Shown here one piece after another: positions 1 through 7,249 of a stretch of DNA of 24,569 nucleotides. Below the pieces are notes generated by a model that was given only the letters and a program-made list of their open reading frames with translations, did no database searches and had not been told where the DNA came from. Positions within the stretch are counted from its first letter, which is position 1, and each line of letters starts with the position of its first letter. Position numbers and translations under genes: made by a program. The stretch is from Methanobacteriaceae archaeon (lineage in GTDB: Archaea; Methanobacteriota; Methanobacteria; Methanobacteriales; Methanobacteriaceae). The stretch spans positions 1 through 24,569 of the forward strand of contig JAUXXK010000040.1 in NCBI GenBank assembly GCA_030681145.1. Direction: 5' to 3'.

Positions 1-81
1 CCACAAAAAAAAGTAGCGGCCATTACAGCAGCAGTGGGAAGTTATATGAATAATGTGCAGATTCAAAAAAAGGAAAAATGA
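1..81 (+). CDS. C-terminal tail of an unidentified protein (possibly pyruvate carboxylase subunit A)
   Basis: An open frame runs from the first base to a TGA at 79-81 and encodes 26 residues, including K-V-A-A-I-T-A-A-V. The start lies outside the window. The fragment is too short to identify. In methanogens birA often sits beside the pyruvate carboxylase biotin-carboxylase subunit, so pycA is a reasonable guess, but that comes from context only. A gap of about 170 AT-rich bases separates it from birA. Confidence 0.45.
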   Translation, partial: PQKKVAAITAAVGSYMNNVQIQKKEK

Positions 82-252
82 TTTAAACTCTTTTTTAATT
101 TTATTTCAAAGATTGGACTTAGAAAAGAAATAATAAATAATAATGATATTCATAGTATATTATAATAAGTAATTTAAAGTTAGAGATTATTTGTATAGTT
201 TTAATTACATATAATCCTATAATTGATGGTAGGGTTAATAGAGGGCTTTAAA

Positions 253-1230
253 ATGCAGGACCAAATATTAGAAATTCTATATAAAAATAAAGGAAAATAT
301 GTATCTCCCACCGAAATTACTTCTTTATTAAATATTAATCAAGATGATCTTGAAAAAAATGTGGCAATTCTGGAAGAATGTGGATATATCATTGATTCAT
401 CTTATGAATCCGGAATTCGTCTAATCGAATCCACTCACCTTATTTTACCTTATGAAATAAAAAAAGAGCTAAAAACCAATTATATTGGGCACAAAATCCA
501 TTACTTTAGTAAGATTGACTCCACCAATATCGCTGCCAAAAAATTAGCTGAAGATGGTGCCCAAGAAGGAACCATTGTAATTGCAGAAACTCAAACCAGA
601 GGTAGAGGAAGAAGAGGTAAAAAATGGATTTCACCCACGGGGGGTATATGGATGTCCATTATTTTACGCCCTAAAATTTCGCCCGCAGAAGCTCCACAAT
701 TGACACTGATGACCGGGGTAGCAGTTGCAAAAACTATTAAAAATAAATTTGAATTGGATGTGGGTATTAAATGGCCCAATGATATATTAATTGGTTCACG
801 CAAGGTTTGTGGTATCTTAACTGAAGCTAATGCCAAATTCAACACTTTAGATTATGTGGTGATCGGTATCGGCATAGATGCCAATGTGGAAACGGAAAGT
901 TTCCCATCAGATATTCGTAAAAATACCACTTCACTCAAAAAAGAATTGGGAGAAGAAATAAATGGGTCCGAATTAATACAAGATTTTCTGAAAATATTCG
1001 AAGATAATTACGATGCATTAAAAAAAGGCCAATTCCCCGAGATACTGGTAGAATGGAGAAAACTATCAAAAACCATAGGAAGTTATGTGGAAGTTCATAA
1101 ACAAGGAGGTAAAATAGTTAAAGGAGAAGCCATAGGTATAAATAAAGATGGAGTTCTTATTTTAGAACGAGACAATGGAACTCTTAGAAAGATCATATCA
1201 GGAGAATGTTTACACAGAAAAAAACCTTAA
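253..1230 (+). CDS. birA: Bifunctional biotin--protein ligase / biotin operon repressor
   Basis: BirA activates biotin with ATP to biotinyl-5'-AMP and transfers it to the acceptor lysine of a biotin carrier protein, in methanogens mainly pyruvate carboxylase. Residues 1-60 look like a winged helix-turn-helix, so this is the long form that can also bind DNA. The ligase domain shows the biotinyl-AMP loop GRGRRG (117-122), KWPND (173-177) holding the catalytic lysine, a CGIL segment and the GIGID motif; the last ~50 residues match the small C-terminal domain. Length (325 aa) fits E. coli-type BirA. I chose the ATG at 253 because GAGGG lies 7 bases upstream and the protein then begins MQDQILE, like other BirA. 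TTG (223) or ATG (226) would add nine or ten residues with no SD site. Whether the HTH still regulates anything here cannot be seen. Confidence 0.93.
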   Translation: MQDQILEILYKNKGKYVSPTEITSLLNINQDDLEKNVAILEECGYIIDSSYESGIRLIESTHLILPYEIKKELKTNYIGHKIHYFSKIDSTNIAAKKLAEDGAQEGTIVIAETQTRGRGRRGKKWISPTGGIWMSIILRPKISPAEAPQLTLMTGVAVAKTIKNKFELDVGIKWPNDILIGSRKVCGILTEANAKFNTLDYVVIGIGIDANVETESFPSDIRKNTTSLKKELGEEINGSELIQDFLKIFEDNYDALKKGQFPEILVEWRKLSKTIGSYVEVHKQGGKIVKGEAIGINKDGVLILERDNGTLRKIISGECLHRKKP

Positions 1231-1310
1231 ACTTCCTAATATGTTTATTAAATAAAAATATTGTAAAAAACATTAATTTTTAAAGTATTTAATATTTGAT
1301 TTAACCTATT

Positions 1311-1320
1311 CTTTTTTTTA
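1311..1320 (+). terminator. Oligo-T terminator after birA
   Basis: A run of eight T at 1312-1319 lies about 80 bases after the birA stop, between it and the convergent rtcA. Archaeal RNA polymerase stops at T-runs without needing a hairpin, so this is a likely end for the birA transcript. Confidence 0.5.
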
Positions 1321-1330
1321 TGGGCTTTAG

Positions 1331-2407
1331 TTAATCACAAGATATAATAACCGGCTTTTTATAGTTCAAATCTTTATTTTCCAATTTAAAATTATTTAAA
1401 TCAATGCCAACCCTATTATCACATTTGGGGGTTATCCGGAATTTTTTGTCGATAAATTTTTTCACAATATGTAAATTGGTTAAAGTATGCATGGTTAATT
1501 TAGATAATCCTATCTGAGAATTCCCTGCAAGTGCCATGTAGGGAACAATTTGATCACCCATATGCTCATCAAGAGCAGAACCCGTTTTAATGGTAGTTAA
1601 TAAATTTTCAGCTGCATGAATACCAACTTTTTCTGCAGATTTTGATGGTTTTCCCAATTCATTACTACCTATCCTCGTATTGCCCCGGGCCCATAATACA
1701 ATTCCTGAACCCATACCCATATTATTAGAAGAATGTTCTATCTCGATATCAATCTCAAATCCGTTATTTTTAAATATTTTTTCCGCTGCCAGAGCCTGTC
1801 TTTCTGCCACGTGTCTAGGAAGGTTGGTGGCATGAGAAATACCGTTTATAGAATCTATTTCAGATTTTAATAGATTTAAAGGTTTAATTTCTTTTAATGG
1901 GTAAATAGTAGCCGTTACCATTCCTCCCCCTCTAGGATAATGTCCTCTCTTTATGAGATTTATTTTAGCATTATATCCCATTTTCTCCAGAATGGGTAAG
2001 GTTACATGTTTAATATATTCAATCGAAGGGGCCCATTTTACATCAGTACCCCCAATAATGTCAATTTTGGATTTTTTAGAAGCAAATGGTGCTATTATCA
2101 TAAAAGTTTGTAAAATTAATCCCACACTACCAGCAGTTTTAACATCAAGACTAAATTTTCCACCAATAAGTTTTTTAGGATAAAATTCCAAGTCGGGTGA
2201 ACCAATTACCAGCCCTTTTGATCTGGCCTGAGAAATTTGGCAGGCAGAAATAACCGCATTTAAATGCTGGGCAGCAAGACCACTTTTAGAACGATTGGCC
2301 CTTATATTTGATATATGTATAGGTTGAGAAGTAATTGCAGATAGTGCTGAAGATATTCTAAGTATAGAACCTCCTCCTTCACCCAAAGAACCATCTATTT
2401 CTATCAA
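1331..2407 (-). CDS. rtcA: RNA 3'-terminal phosphate cyclase
   Basis: RtcA converts an RNA 3'-phosphate to a 2',3'-cyclic phosphate using ATP, through an adenylated histidine. The N-terminus has the family signature DGSLGEGGGSILR, followed by R-A-N-R-S-K-S-G-L. The segment E-H-M-G-D-Q-x-x-P-Y-M-A-L-A is also typical. His307, in M-H-T-L-T-N-L, aligns by eye with the E. coli nucleophile His309 in the matching H-L-L-T-N-I stretch. Length (358 aa) fits archaeal members. The start is TTG at 2407, with GAGG about 8 bases upstream; the family sequence begins right there. It converges with birA. The next gene on this strand starts 1.3 kb upstream and the spacer has no clear operon link. Confidence 0.95.
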   Translation of the reverse strand: MIEIDGSLGEGGGSILRISSALSAITSQPIHISNIRANRSKSGLAAQHLNAVISACQISQARSKGLVIGSPDLEFYPKKLIGGKFSLDVKTAGSVGLILQTFMIIAPFASKKSKIDIIGGTDVKWAPSIEYIKHVTLPILEKMGYNAKINLIKRGHYPRGGGMVTATIYPLKEIKPLNLLKSEIDSINGISHATNLPRHVAERQALAAEKIFKNNGFEIDIEIEHSSNNMGMGSGIVLWARGNTRIGSNELGKPSKSAEKVGIHAAENLLTTIKTGSALDEHMGDQIVPYMALAGNSQIGLSKLTMHTLTNLHIVKKFIDKKFRITPKCDNRVGIDLNNFKLENKDLNYKKPVIISCD

Positions 2408-2510
2408 AGGAATTCCTCTTGTAAATTACATTTTAAGTATTGCAATTAATTGGATAAGTCCTAATTATCAAGTCATTTAAATTTCTAATAAAAAAAAAGT
2501 AAAATATTTT

Positions 2511-3713
2511 TTAGTTGAATATAATTTCTTGACATTTTTCAGGATTATCAACTACATTTAACAGTGCTTCAAAAGAACTGTTGATGATTTCTACTAGATT
2601 TGATAATTTTAAGTTTTTTGCATCAGAAGCGGCTAAGTCAAACCTTAATGTGGCAGATGCTCCGGGCATTCCCACCGAGGGGATAGTTACTAGACCATAT
2701 TCTCTTAGCAAAATCATGGCCCAGGTAAATGAAATATCATTATCGGATAAAAGAATTTTAATTCCCCTGTTTTCAATTTCTGATTTTAACGCTTCCGGTG
2801 TTATCATAATACCTGTAGGTGTCAGTTCAAAACCATTAAAATTCCTATTTAAGTATTCCAGTAGTTTTTGTTTTTTTTCTAGTGATTTCAAAAGATTTTC
2901 AGGATTGAAATTCTCCAGGCCACGAACCATTCCTGCCACCATAGGAGGTTGGGCTTCCAAGCCAAATTGATGTGCCTTAGATTTGATTTTATTAATTAAA
3001 TTTTTATTTCCAGCCATTAAACCTCCCCTTGGGCCATCCATAAGTTTATCTGTGCTGGTGACAACCAAATCAGCCCCTAATTCTATTGCTGAAGGTTGAT
3101 TATAAATTATGGTTCGCAGACGAGCACCTGATGCATCATCCACCATTACCGGGATTTCATCATAAGTCTGAGAATATTTGTCAAGCGGATTATGATTATT
3201 TCGAGATTTGGTGATTTTAATAATCTCTTTAAATTCTTCAATAGTTATAACTTGATGATCCATTGTAGATCCAGTAATTACTATTAAGGAAGTGTTATCA
3301 GGAATGTAAAAATCTTTTAAATTATCAAATTCTAAATAATTAGCACCTATTAATTTAGTGCTGCGTGGAATAGAGGGATGAGAAGGTAATTGAGGCAAAT
3401 AATGTATAACATAGCTATCTGGCCTTACCAATGCCATTATAGTAGCTAAAATACCCGAACTGGTACGATTGACTCCTAAAATTTTTTCCCCACCCAAATG
3501 TTTTTTTCCAATCAATTGCAATTGATCTTCAAAAAGAGCAGGGCCTACATAAGTCTCTAAAAGATTTAAATCTTCTTTTTTGAGCAAAAATCCTCCAGAA
3601 AGACCGGTTAAATCATAAAGTTGATTCCTGCCTCTAGAATGAATTATTCCTTTTATTATTTTAAGCGAATTCTCTCTCTTTTTAAGTTCATCGATATTAG
3701 TCTCAACAATCAT
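2511..3713 (-). CDS. SelA-like PLP-dependent protein, MJ0158 / UPF0425 family
   Basis: This is a fold-type I PLP enzyme related to bacterial selenocysteine synthase SelA. The PLP lysine is Lys223 in S-T-D-K-L-M-D-G-P-R-G-G; before it come V-M-V-D-D-A-S-G-A-R (cofactor aspartate) and the glycine-rich N-R-T-S-S-G substrate/cofactor region. The Methanocaldococcus homologue MJ0158 was reported not to make Sec-tRNA, and archaea use SepSecS instead, so the reaction is unknown. I chose the ATG at 3713 (400 aa) because GAGG precedes it by 6 bases. An upstream TTG at 3752 and ATGs at 3725 and 3719 are alternatives without an SD site. About 100 bases separate it from rtcA. Confidence 0.85.
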   Translation of the reverse strand: MIVETNIDELKKRENSLKIIKGIIHSRGRNQLYDLTGLSGGFLLKKEDLNLLETYVGPALFEDQLQLIGKKHLGGEKILGVNRTSSGILATIMALVRPDSYVIHYLPQLPSHPSIPRSTKLIGANYLEFDNLKDFYIPDNTSLIVITGSTMDHQVITIEEFKEIIKITKSRNNHNPLDKYSQTYDEIPVMVDDASGARLRTIIYNQPSAIELGADLVVTSTDKLMDGPRGGLMAGNKNLINKIKSKAHQFGLEAQPPMVAGMVRGLENFNPENLLKSLEKKQKLLEYLNRNFNGFELTPTGIMITPEALKSEIENRGIKILLSDNDISFTWAMILLREYGLVTIPSVGMPGASATLRFDLAASDAKNLKLSNLVEIINSSFEALLNVVDNPEKCQEIIFN

Positions 3714-4026
3714 GTTCATCCTCATACTGAATTTCAGATAATTTTTATTCAAAAAATTATTAATCCCACATGATTGGCATTAAATAATTTCAAGCCTTAT
3801 AATGTCAAATAACTGATTTTTTAATACTTAATTAACAGATTTTTGATTTATTTAGTTGAATTAAATTATAGTTATTGTTTATTTAAAAATTATTACTTAT
3901 AAAAAAATGCAAAATTAAAGGAAAATATATTTACTACGATTAAATCTACTAATAATAAAATATAACCACTCTAATAATGATAAAAAAGTTTTTTACAATT
4001 AATTAATTAAAATTGAAAATTAAATA
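3714..4026. other. AT-rich intergenic region
   Basis: About 310 bases between the SelA-like gene and the NYN gene. I see no open frame with a ribosome site, no strong inverted repeat and no RNA gene. It must carry the promoter of the SelA-like gene (minus strand), but base composition is so AT-rich that no single TATA box stands out. Confidence 0.5.
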
Positions 4027-4533
4027 TTAAGTAGTAGATTCTGCATTTCTTCCATTTTCTGCTTTGAGGATGATGGCATCATCAGCCGAATTTTGTAGTG
4101 CTGCACTAAATCCGGGTTCAACACCAATAACTAGGGTATCTTTACCATTTTCTTTAGCCTTATTAATGATGGGTAGAAAATCCGCATCACGGGTCATTAG
4201 GGCAATAACATCAATATTAGGATTATAAATCAATTGCATTGCTTCTACCGCCATATAAACATCAGTATCACCGGCAACAACAATAGGAGTAAATCCCTGA
4301 TTTACAATTGCTTCAATGAGTTTGTCAGAAGCGTACTGGTTTAAAAGAACTTTTCCAACTCGCATATTTCCATATTCAGCCATTATTTTCTTTACTAAAT
4401 CCAAGTTAAGACTAAATTCTTTTCTTAACATGTTCGGACCATCAACTAACAATCCTATATTTTTTTCATCAACCTCTTTTTTTTTAAGAGGTATGTAATC
4501 TTTTAAGGAAGTTAATTTTTCAAAGCTGCGCAT
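4027..4533 (-). CDS. NYN-domain (PIN-like) putative ribonuclease, TIGR00288 type
   Basis: Residues ~24-155 form a NYN domain, the PIN-like nuclease fold also found in LabA and Limkain-b1. The expected acidic centre is present: Asp31 and Asn34 in V-D-G-P-N, Asp89/Asp91 in A-G-D-T-D-V-Y-M, and Asp116/Asp118 in T-R-D-A-D-F. A metal-dependent RNase role is therefore plausible, though the substrate is unknown. At 168 aa the protein is essentially one domain with a basic lead-in and a short polar tail. The ATG at 4533 has GGAG about 10 bases upstream. It stands alone, with ~300 AT-rich bases on each side. Confidence 0.82.
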   Translation of the reverse strand: MRSFEKLTSLKDYIPLKKKEVDEKNIGLLVDGPNMLRKEFSLNLDLVKKIMAEYGNMRVGKVLLNQYASDKLIEAIVNQGFTPIVVAGDTDVYMAVEAMQLIYNPNIDVIALMTRDADFLPIINKAKENGKDTLVIGVEPGFSAALQNSADDAIILKAENGRNAESTT

Positions 4534-4832
4534 TTTTTCTTTTCTCCAGATCTCAATTAATCAAATTGATATTTATGATTAAAATATGAATAAAACTCAT
4601 ATCTATAAGTTATTTAAAATATTTGGATTTTATAGAATATATAATTAGGCGATTTTTTATTAGCCACTATAATATTTTTTAAAATTTAATTAAGGGTTTT
4701 TATGTCTAAAAAATAATAAAATGGAAAATGAATGATTACCCTATCCAATTTTATTAATAGAATAAATTGCTCCAATAATAAAATGAACTATTATGATCTT
4801 ATAATATTATTGGATTAAAAATTAAAGATTGT

Positions 4833-5171
4833 TTATTCTATTTCCAGTGAGAATTCATCCTGGAAAAGATCACTGACTACTTTTAAATCTTTTTCAGCCA
4901 GACGCGTGATAGAAACTTTACTGGATTCTTTGAAATAATATTCTGCATCTACGATTTTACCCAATCCATCCATATACAGAAATATACCATCTACAAATTT
5001 ATCAGGGCTTGGTGAAGGTAAAAATAAATCCATTCTAACCAGTATTTCTGAGCCAGGGATTTCATCATAAAATTTGGTTTTTTCTTCCTCAGATTTAAGT
5101 AATTTCTTAAACTCTCTTAATCTTTTTTTTAATTCTTTTTCAGCTTTTTGTGCAGATTTATCTTCACTCAT
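4833..5171 (-). CDS. Small conserved hypothetical protein
   Basis: I do not recognise this 112-residue protein. Residues ~5-38 are a charged Lys/Glu-rich helix likely to form a coiled coil; the rest alternates hydrophobic strands (V-R-M-D-L-F-L, I-F-L-Y-M-D-G, S-I-T-R-L) and ends acidic. There is no signal peptide, membrane span or cysteine pair. I prefer the ATG at 5171 over the GTG at 5180, because GAGTGAT sits 4 bases upstream of it. No operon partner is evident. Confidence 0.72.
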   Translation of the reverse strand: MSEDKSAQKAEKELKKRLREFKKLLKSEEEKTKFYDEIPGSEILVRMDLFLPSPSPDKFVDGIFLYMDGLGKIVDAEYYFKESSKVSITRLAEKDLKVVSDLFQDEFSLEIE

Positions 5172-5403
5172 AACAATCACTCAATTAATTTTATATTAAT
5201 TATTTTAATCAAAATTTTAATTAGTATAATTTTTAATATTATTTATTTTAGTATTTATATTATCAACAGTGAATAATTAAAATTTAATAAAATTATTCAT
5301 TATTTCATCATTAAATATTTTTATTATATCTTGTAAACTATTTACCTACAATTAAATATTAATTAGGGCCTAGTAAATTAGGTGCATTAGCAATAAAATG
5401 CAT

Positions 5404-6240
5404 TTAATAAAGCAAATCTTTAGGGTTTTTAGAGCACATGGTATTGATCTGTTTTTGAGTAACTCCTCTCTCCATCATAGAATTAATAAACAGTTTAAAA
5501 CCATTAATTGGATACGGATTGTGTTTTTGTCCAAAATCAGTGGCCATTATACATCTCTTATAACCAGTACCTTCAATTGCTTCGGCAACTTTATCTGGAC
5601 TTAAATAATCATGTAATGGCATGCAAGCCACAAAACAATGCTCTAAAAAGGCGTATCTGGCCATTTCTTTTTGTTCATCAATTGTAGCTCCCACAACACT
5701 GGTTAATGGATGGTTAATCACGATACGTTTAACACCATGGGATCTTGCATCATCCAATATACTGAAAATTATATGTGGTTTTAAATGGCCCGTGGCCAGT
5801 ACCATATCATTTTGGGAGATGATTTGTAAAATTTCTTCCAAGGCTTTTTTATAAATGCCCTCCTTAAAATCAATTTCCATATCCGAAAAAGAAATAGTGG
5901 GAAGCCAAACAAATTTACCACCCATTTTAGCAGCAGCATCAACAGCAAGGGGATTTAATCCACCCACACTATTATTAAGACATACACCTCCAAAAACATC
6001 CATTGATGAAATATCTTCAGCTATTTTAGCCCTTGCTGATGTTGGTTCAGCATGAGATTTGATAACAACAGCTTGCATCCCCTGATCACTTGCCTGTTGG
6101 GCCGCTTCAAGATCATTGCATATACGGGGTTTAACATCAGGTGATGTGTGAAGATGAATATCTACAAATCCTTTCAGATTTACCGTTTCATTTATTTTTA
6201 TTAATTTTTCTTGAAGCCACGGTTCTTTTAATATCTTCAT
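5404..6240 (-). CDS. DUF6282-type amidohydrolase-like metal-dependent hydrolase
   Basis: The protein has the metal-ligand pattern of the amidohydrolase/PHP-like superfamily: D-I-H-L-H-T-S-P-D near residue 28, K-S-H-A-E-P, T-G-H-L-K-P-H, N-H-P-L and M-A-T-D-F-G-Q. This resembles the family annotated as DUF6282. The reaction is unknown. I chose the ATG at 6240 (278 aa) because AAGGTG lies 9 bases upstream. A TTG at 6270 would lengthen the overlap. Even with the shorter start, the first 53 bases lie inside the end of fumB in another frame, which suggests translational coupling and a shared transcript. Substrate is open; partnership with a fumarate hydratase subunit hints at an organic acid or cyclic amide. 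Confidence 0.78.
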   Translation of the reverse strand: MKILKEPWLQEKLIKINETVNLKGFVDIHLHTSPDVKPRICNDLEAAQQASDQGMQAVVIKSHAEPTSARAKIAEDISSMDVFGGVCLNNSVGGLNPLAVDAAAKMGGKFVWLPTISFSDMEIDFKEGIYKKALEEILQIISQNDMVLATGHLKPHIIFSILDDARSHGVKRIVINHPLTSVVGATIDEQKEMARYAFLEHCFVACMPLHDYLSPDKVAEAIEGTGYKRCIMATDFGQKHNPYPINGFKLFINSMMERGVTQKQINTMCSKNPKDLLY

Positions 6241-6784
6241 ATAAATTTGCACCTTTAGAATCCATGGCAACCACCAATGGACCGAATTTTTCTACTTCTA
6301 TTTCCCATATGGCCTCAGGAACTCCCAGATCAATCCAGTAAACATTTTTAATTTTTTTGATAGTATTGACATAAAGGGCCGCGCAGCCACCTACAGCTGC
6401 AAGATAAACTGATTTATTCCTCATTAAAGCTTTAGAAGTTCTTTCGTCCATTCCTCCCTTACCAATTATGGCTTTTACACCTTTATCTAAAACCTGTGGC
6501 TGGAAAGGATTCATTCTTGTGCTGGTGGTAGGGCCTACTGCTACCATTTTAGCATCAAGCTTTTTTGAGTTTGTGTTTTCACTATTTTGGTCGTTCATCT
6601 GAATAATGGGGCCTGCATGAAATATTATAGATCCTTTAATGTCATAAGGCGCACCTTCTTCCAAAATTCTGCTGTGTGCACGATCTCTGGCAGTGAATAT
6701 GGTTCCAGATATATAGACCACATCTCCAGCAGTCAAATCAGCAATTTTTTCTTCTGAAAGTGGAGTTTTAATCTCAATTCCCAT
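6188..6784 (-). CDS. fumB: Fumarate hydratase class I, beta subunit (C-terminal domain protein)
   Basis: This is the beta subunit of the two-subunit oxygen-sensitive Fe-S fumarase, which interconverts fumarate and malate in the incomplete reductive TCA pathway of methanogens. Family features include G-D-V-V-Y-I-S-G-T-I, A-R-D-R-A-H, V-G-P-T-T-S-T-R-M-N-P-F and G-K-G-G-M, then an A-A-V-G-G-C-A-A-L segment and the closing D-L-G-V-P-E-A-I-W. Length 198 aa fits the separate beta chain. The ATG at 6784 follows GGAG by 9 bases; a TTG at 6802 is less likely. The alpha subunit is not in the window, so the two subunits are unlinked here. The 3' end overlaps the DUF6282-type gene. The class also includes tartrate dehydratase beta, which I cannot exclude. 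Confidence 0.9.
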   Translation of the reverse strand: MGIEIKTPLSEEKIADLTAGDVVYISGTIFTARDRAHSRILEEGAPYDIKGSIIFHAGPIIQMNDQNSENTNSKKLDAKMVAVGPTTSTRMNPFQPQVLDKGVKAIIGKGGMDERTSKALMRNKSVYLAAVGGCAALYVNTIKKIKNVYWIDLGVPEAIWEIEVEKFGPLVVAMDSKGANLYEDIKRTVASRKINKNK

Positions 6785-7249
6785 TTTATCTATCTCCTGC
6801 AAAAATTTAGTTGTGATATTTCAATAATAATCCTATGTATGTGGAATATATAATTGAACTTCAATTTATGATGAAATTTTCATTTATAGAATAATTAATA
6901 TAAATATATTTATTTAATTCAAGATAAATATTGAGAATAAATTGGAATTTGATAATCTCCGTAATCCACAATAATTAACTTTAAATAAAGAACTGAAATT
7001 TAAAAAATCAATACATTCTTTATTTCGCTTAACCATTAAATAATATAATTTTTTGTAATGAATATATTTAATTTAAGAAATAAGTAATTTTAATATACAT
7101 TCATAATAAATGGTAAACAATCTATAAATCTGATATTTCTATCTATTACGGTTATCATTAAACATTTATAAAAAGACGAAATATTTATTAAAGTTTGATA
7201 GCTCCATAATAATTATTATAATTTTAAGTTTTTAATAAGAGGTAAACAA
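6785..7249. other. Divergent AT-rich intergenic region
   Basis: About 465 bases between fumB (leftward) and the DUF2070 gene (rightward). It must hold promoters for both. I find no coding frame with an SD site, no RNA gene and no long repeat. The only fairly convincing signal is a TATA-like box at 7165-7172, listed separately. Confidence 0.5.
7165..7172 (+). promoter_or_regulatory. Candidate TATA box for the DUF2070 gene
   Basis: TTTATAAA lies ~80 bases before the start codon, predicting transcription start near 7195 and a ~55-base leader. In such AT-rich sequence this can occur by chance. Confidence 0.33.

Noticed and set aside
1953..2183. 76-codon plus-strand frame inside rtcA
   Set aside because: Antisense shadow of a clearly conserved gene; no SD site and no recognisable protein.
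2511..3713. Assignment as selenocysteine synthase SelA or SepSecS
   Set aside because: The sequence fits the MJ0158 subfamily, whose tested member did not act on Ser-tRNA(Sec).
5383..5402. Six-base hairpin (TGCATT / AATGCA) next to the stop of the DUF6282-type gene
   Set aside because: Stem is short and AT-rich and is not followed by a T-run on the coding strand, so it is not a convincing terminator.
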